The translations under genes were made by a program, and so were the position numbers. From Geothermovivens sp964644845 (GTDB taxonomy: Bacteria > Zhuqueibacterota > Zhuqueibacteria > Oleimicrobiales > Geothermoviventaceae), in NCBI GenBank assembly GCA_964644845.1, contig CAZXXS010000111.1:1-10647 (forward strand): a stretch of 10,647 nucleotides of DNA, read 5' to 3'. This document shows, in pieces, positions 7,632-10,647 of this stretch; the stretch's first letter is position 1; each line of letters starts with the position of its first letter. Below the pieces are notes generated by a model that saw only the letters and a program-made list of their open reading frames with translations, made no database searches and had not been told where the DNA came from.

Positions 7632-7637
7632 TTTCAC

Positions 7638-7642
7638 CCTCC
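7638..7642 (-). promoter_or_regulatory. Ribosome-binding site that decides the dehydrogenase start
   Basis: GGAGG six bases before ATG 7631 fits that codon. The GTG at 7637 directly adjoins this motif and is too close to be the start. Confidence 0.7.
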
Positions 7643-7692
7643 GTCAGCCGACAATCGACAAAAAGCCGAAGGTTCTCCAGCCTACCGGCCGT

Positions 7693-9804
7693 TCAGTGAG
7701 GCAGCGTCCACAGCGTACCGTTGTCGTGCACTTCCACCCAAGTTGAGGGCCTTCGTCCACCCATTTCCGCCGCCAGGACAAGGCGGAGTTTGTGCCCCTG
7801 GAACATCACAGACAGGTCCGTGCCGCCGTTGTCCAGTTCTGGTTGAAGCCAAAACGCCGGCTGGTCCTGGCGGTTCTGCCAGCTCAACAGCGCGACAAAC
7901 ACAGCTTTGTGTGCGCGCCGTCGGACCAGGACGAAGGGAAAGCGGTGTGTGGCGGGAATCCCGGGCTCGGTACCAACGTACACTGTGTCTTCCGGTTGTC
8001 CGAACCAGAAAAACTTCAACGGTCCCGCAGGGCTCCGCCAGGTAAGGTGCCAGCTCTTCGAATCGGGCAAAAACCGGAGGACCTCGGTGTAGTACGCTGC
8101 ACCGTCGCCCTCCAAACCTTGGGGCACCGGTACCGTCTTGCGGGGAAACGCAACCGATCCGTCAGCTCGGAAATGCCATCCCAGCAAATGGTCCCGGCGG
8201 CTCAGCACCCGGTCTACAACGAGAAGACAGCTGTCTCCGAGAACGAGAGTGCGGTCAAGCTCCACACCAGGGTAGGCGGAAGACGTCCGAGCCCTGGCGA
8301 TCTGCCACACGCCGGCCGACCCGAATGCCAGGAGTTCGCCGTCAGCGCGTTTCTGGCACTGCCCGTCCACGATCAGCGTGTTGTGGCTGGCTGTTTGCTT
8401 GTACCACCGTGTGTACAGGGGAATGCCGTAGCCAGCGGTACCGAAGTCCGGCGACACCCAACGACCGCCAAGGTTCAGCACAAACTCCAACTTGTCGAAA
8501 TGCCCGTGGGAGCCTCCGTGGGGGCCAAACTTCAGCAGTGCGTAGGCCTCTCCCCGTCTCAAAACGGCCAGTCCGGTGTCCCGAAACAGATGACTTTTCA
8601 GTGACAGGGACCCAGAGGGCAGCCGTTCGGGGCCGAAAAGGAGGGCGTCCCGTCCGCGCAGGGCACCGTGAGCCACCAGCCACGCCACAACGGAATCCAG
8701 GCCGGCTTGGGGGAAAAGCGACACGGCGAGTTCGTACAGCCCTTCGTACGACTGGAGGCGTTCGTTTGGCCAGCCGTCGTTCAAGGCAGGCAAATGCCCT
8801 CGGCTGTCAGCCAGATGGACGGGAGCCCGGAGCATGGCCAGAAGCGTGTTAGCCTCCCCTCCCAGACTCAAACCGTTCAGCGCAGCAAGCCTGGCGCCGG
8901 CCATCAGAGCTTGCAAAGCGTAGAAGTGATAGCCCAGAGAGCCTTCGTACCACAGGCCGTCCGGCGCCACACCAGATCGTAACTGGCTCAGAAGGCTGAA
9001 AGGGCCCCAAAGCACGGCCCGGCGCAACAGAGCGCGGTCGCCCATCACGCAAGCGAGGCTGGCCAGCCCCGCCTCTCGCCAGCAAGTGATGTTGTGGATC
9101 CGGCCGCGAACTTGCAGCTCGTGCTCAAGGAGGTCGGCCATGGGCTTCCACAACCTCCGCACGAACATGCGGTGTTCTCTGGTTGAGACAAAACCCAAAA
9201 GATGCAAGATGTCGTAGGCGCGCGTTGCACTCACAGCCCAGACGGCTTCGTCCAGCGACTGGCCCATCAGTTTTCCTTGCCCCGCGTGGCGACCGTGTGG
9301 AGGCAGAGACGGGTACACAGCCCGAACCCTGCGTAGCCAGGCCAGCGCAGCTTCTGCGTACGCGGTCTTTCCCGTCAGGGCGTAGGCCAGGGCCAGGTTC
9401 TCCAGCGCCCGCTGGGCCTTGAAATGGACGACGAAAGCCCACGCCTCGTCGTACTTCTCCCCGGTAAAAACCTGACTGTCCACAGGACACAGGTGCCTGT
9501 GCGGAGAACGTGGATCGAACACAAGCTGTGTGGCGTGTTCGGGACAGAAGTAGTCGTGGAAATAGCCAGTGAGCACCTCTGGAAAAGGCAGAGGATCTTC
9601 GAGCCAGGCATCTGCAGCGCGGATCACGCTGTGTGCAACGTCTTGCGCCCACGGCAACTTCTGCACGCGTGAGCGCGCCCGTTCCAGTTCAGCTCGGCTC
9701 GCCCACACAGCAGCAGCTGAGCTCGCGGGAGCAAGTCGCAGCCCGAAGGCAGCAACGCTCAGGAAGACCAACAACTGCTGGCTACGTGTTGCTGGGAAAC
9801 GCAT
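7693..9804 (-). CDS. Exported heparinase II/III-family polysaccharide lyase
   Basis: This 703-residue protein has a signal peptide (RFPATRSQQ, then a hydrophobic core from about 11-32), a central alpha/alpha-barrel and a C-terminal beta-sandwich, the architecture of heparinase II/III and oligoalginate-lyase families. Such enzymes cleave uronic-acid glycosidic bonds by beta-elimination. Likely active-site elements are RIHNITCWREAG at 235-246 (His237, Asn238), DGLWYEGSLGYHFY at 282-295 (Tyr286, Tyr292, His293), GSHGHFDKLEF at 431-441 and QTASHNTLIVDG at 470-481 (His474). An unusual segment, DYFCPEH near 84-90 and HRHLCPVD at 102-109, resembles a small zinc knuckle. The substrate cannot be told from sequence; heparinoid, alginate and pectic glycans are all possible. 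The ATG start has GAGG ten bases upstream (9818-9815). It leads a same-strand run that includes the dehydrogenase and isomerase, and is probably the first gene of an operon. Confidence 0.88.
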   Translation of the reverse strand: MRFPATRSQQLLVFLSVAAFGLRLAPASSAAAVWASRAELERARSRVQKLPWAQDVAHSVIRAADAWLEDPLPFPEVLTGYFHDYFCPEHATQLVFDPRSPHRHLCPVDSQVFTGEKYDEAWAFVVHFKAQRALENLALAYALTGKTAYAEAALAWLRRVRAVYPSLPPHGRHAGQGKLMGQSLDEAVWAVSATRAYDILHLLGFVSTREHRMFVRRLWKPMADLLEHELQVRGRIHNITCWREAGLASLACVMGDRALLRRAVLWGPFSLLSQLRSGVAPDGLWYEGSLGYHFYALQALMAGARLAALNGLSLGGEANTLLAMLRAPVHLADSRGHLPALNDGWPNERLQSYEGLYELAVSLFPQAGLDSVVAWLVAHGALRGRDALLFGPERLPSGSLSLKSHLFRDTGLAVLRRGEAYALLKFGPHGGSHGHFDKLEFVLNLGGRWVSPDFGTAGYGIPLYTRWYKQTASHNTLIVDGQCQKRADGELLAFGSAGVWQIARARTSSAYPGVELDRTLVLGDSCLLVVDRVLSRRDHLLGWHFRADGSVAFPRKTVPVPQGLEGDGAAYYTEVLRFLPDSKSWHLTWRSPAGPLKFFWFGQPEDTVYVGTEPGIPATHRFPFVLVRRRAHKAVFVALLSWQNRQDQPAFWLQPELDNGGTDLSVMFQGHKLRLVLAAEMGGRRPSTWVEVHDNGTLWTLPH

Positions 9805-10365
9805 GTCGGGAGTGCCTCGTTGTAACGGTGCGGAAACATGGTGATGCGGAGCACGATTCGAATTTAGAGAACCCCCAAGTGAAATTCAAGGTGAACATCG
9901 CCGAGGTCTTTAACCGTCTTCACGGAGGAGCTTGCCGAGCTCGTGGAGACACTCGCCTTTCGCTGGCGAAGTCGCCCCCGGGGCGTGGTTGGAGTGCGAA
10001 AAGTCCCCTCGCACTTCCGCCAGGCATTGGATTCCGAATAGTCCGGGAACAGTCCGGAACCCCCGTTTTGCTCCCTGGCTCGCAGGAGCTTGGCTCGGCG
10101 TGCGGGCACGGCCAGACAGGCGGAAAGGGACCGGGCCAGGTTGGAATCCTCCCTCGCTCTACGCATCCGGGTCGCTGGTGGAGAATTCTCGAAATCGGAA
10201 ACCCCGGACAGCGGTTGCACAACAACGCCTCACCCCGTACAAAAGCGGTACGTCCAGACGCTAAGCCCGGCCCATTTCCTCGGGGCGTCGGTCGGTTGCA
10301 CCCCAGCTCCGGCGCAGGGGTTTGGCACGGGTAACCGAATCGCCGGTAAGTCACAGCGTGTCCAG
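9805..10365. other. Intergenic region of about 560 bp without a convincing gene
   Basis: It separates the lyase start from the terminator of the upstream gene. Several open frames cross it on both strands, but none shows a recognisable domain, good ribosome-binding site or protein-like composition. A short direct repeat of the form AGTCCGG(G)AAC occurs twice near 10040-10060. The part next to the lyase gene probably holds its promoter; the rest is unexplained. Confidence 0.5.
9862..9889 (-). promoter_or_regulatory. Weak candidate promoter for the lyase gene
   Basis: On the minus strand TTGAAT (9889-9884) is followed after about 16 bases by CTAAAT (9867-9862), a poor sigma70-like pair. The same stretch reads TTG, 20 bases, then TAAATTCG, one mismatch from the TAnnTTTG element of Bacteroidetes promoters. 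Either would give an untranslated leader of roughly 50 bases before ATG 9804. This is pattern matching only. Confidence 0.25.
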
Positions 10366-10399
10366 AAAAAAAGCGCGCCGGTTCCGGGAACCGGCGCGC
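10366..10399 (-). terminator. Strong intrinsic terminator of the sorting-domain protein gene
   Basis: A perfect 13-bp inverted repeat (GCGCGCCGGTTCC at 10373-10385 with its complement at 10387-10399) is followed on the minus strand by seven T residues (10372-10366). It begins about 25 bases after the TAG stop at 10425. The innermost pairs must open to form a loop. It isolates the upstream gene from the lyase operon. Confidence 0.9.
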
Positions 10400-10424
10400 C
10401 CTTGGTCAAAAGGGTTTGGATCTG

Positions 10425-10647
10425 CTACTTCAGTAGCAGCACCTTGTTCACAAAGCGTCGCTCTCCGGCACGCAGAGCAACCACGTACACGCCACTGCCC
10501 ACCGGGCGCCCGGTGTCGTCCACGCCACGCCAAACTACCCGATGACGTCCCGGGCTCACGGTTCGGTCGACGAGCGTAATCACACGGCGCCCAAGGGCAT
10601 CGAACACGGTGATCTGCACGCGAGCCGCCTTGGGAACGTCGTACTCG
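10425..10647 (-). CDS. C-terminal end of a secreted protein with a FlgD-Ig/type-IX-like sorting domain (partial, runs off the right edge)
   Basis: The minus-strand frame is open from the window edge to TAG at 10427-10425. It reads EYDVPKAARVQITVFDALG, then RRVITLVD, later GVDDTGRPVGSGVYVVALRAG, and ends FVNKVLLLK. The pattern 'Y-x-VP-x-AxV-x-V-D-x-LGR-V', a conserved SGVY near the end and a basic terminal strand is the signature of the FlgD-Ig-like / T9SS type A C-terminal domain of exported proteins in the FCB group. The last part of that domain, about 74 residues, is visible; the function of the main protein lies outside the window. A GTG inside this frame at 10619 is not a plausible start because the domain continues upstream of it. 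Confidence 0.85.
   Translation of the reverse strand, partial: EYDVPKAARVQITVFDALGRRVITLVDRTVSPGRHRVVWRGVDDTGRPVGSGVYVVALRAGERRFVNKVLLLK

Noticed and set aside
6873..8045. A 390-codon plus-strand open frame
   Set aside because: It runs antisense through the dehydrogenase and the end of the lyase and has no domain of its own.
9825..9870. A TTCGAATC-like tRNA T-loop on the minus strand
   Set aside because: The flanking bases do not form a T-stem and no acceptor or anticodon arm can be drawn.
9864..10220. A 118-codon minus-strand open frame upstream of the lyase
   Set aside because: Arg/Ser-rich with no recognised motif or ribosome-binding site, and it overlaps the probable promoter region.
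9633..10334. A 233-codon plus-strand open frame across the lyase start and the gap
   Set aside because: Its first part is antisense to the lyase signal peptide region, it has no recognisable domain, and its composition is that expected of shadow frames in GC-rich DNA.

Overview
The window is a GC-rich stretch of bacterial DNA in which every supportable gene lies on the minus strand, so the locus is read from high to low coordinates. The likely source is a Gram-negative bacterium of the FCB superphylum or a neighbouring candidate phylum. Two things suggest this: the gene entering from the right ends in a FlgD-Ig/type-IX-like C-terminal domain typical of secreted proteins of that group, and a large predicted outer-membrane protein combines a metallopeptidase-like domain, a TolB-type propeller and a C-terminal beta-barrel. 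This placement is inference; there is no rRNA or other marker gene here.

Layout in transcription order: (1) the 3' end of a secreted protein with a C-terminal sorting-type Ig domain (10647-10425), closed by a very strong intrinsic terminator (10399-10366). (2) A gap of about 560 bp without a convincing gene, holding a weak candidate promoter. (3) A run of four genes: an exported heparinase II/III-type polysaccharide lyase (9804-7693), an atypical short-chain dehydrogenase without the catalytic Tyr/Lys (7631-6840), a class I xylose-isomerase homologue with altered active-site residues (6768-5626), and the large HExxH/propeller/barrel protein (about 5573-2673). (4) A 196-bp spacer with eleven in-phase copies of a degenerate 7-bp repeat. 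(5) A coupled pair with a 4-bp overlap: a GHMP kinase closely resembling plant galacturonokinase (2476-1208) and a small sugar-1-phosphate nucleotidyltransferase (1211-438). (6) A 303-bp gap, then the N-terminus of a probable sugar-binding ABC transporter protein that leaves the window on the left (134-1).

The genes make sense together as an accessory polysaccharide-use locus, probably for a uronic-acid-containing glycan. The lyase would cut the polymer outside the cytoplasm, an ABC transporter would import fragments, and the isomerase and dehydrogenase homologues would process monosaccharides. The kinase plus nucleotidyltransferase could turn a free uronic acid into its 1-phosphate and then a nucleotide sugar, the plant-type salvage route. 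The most interesting points are this bacterial galacturonokinase-like pair, the changed catalytic residues in both the isomerase and the dehydrogenase, and the 7-bp repeat block. No CRISPR array, insertion sequence, tRNA or rRNA was seen.
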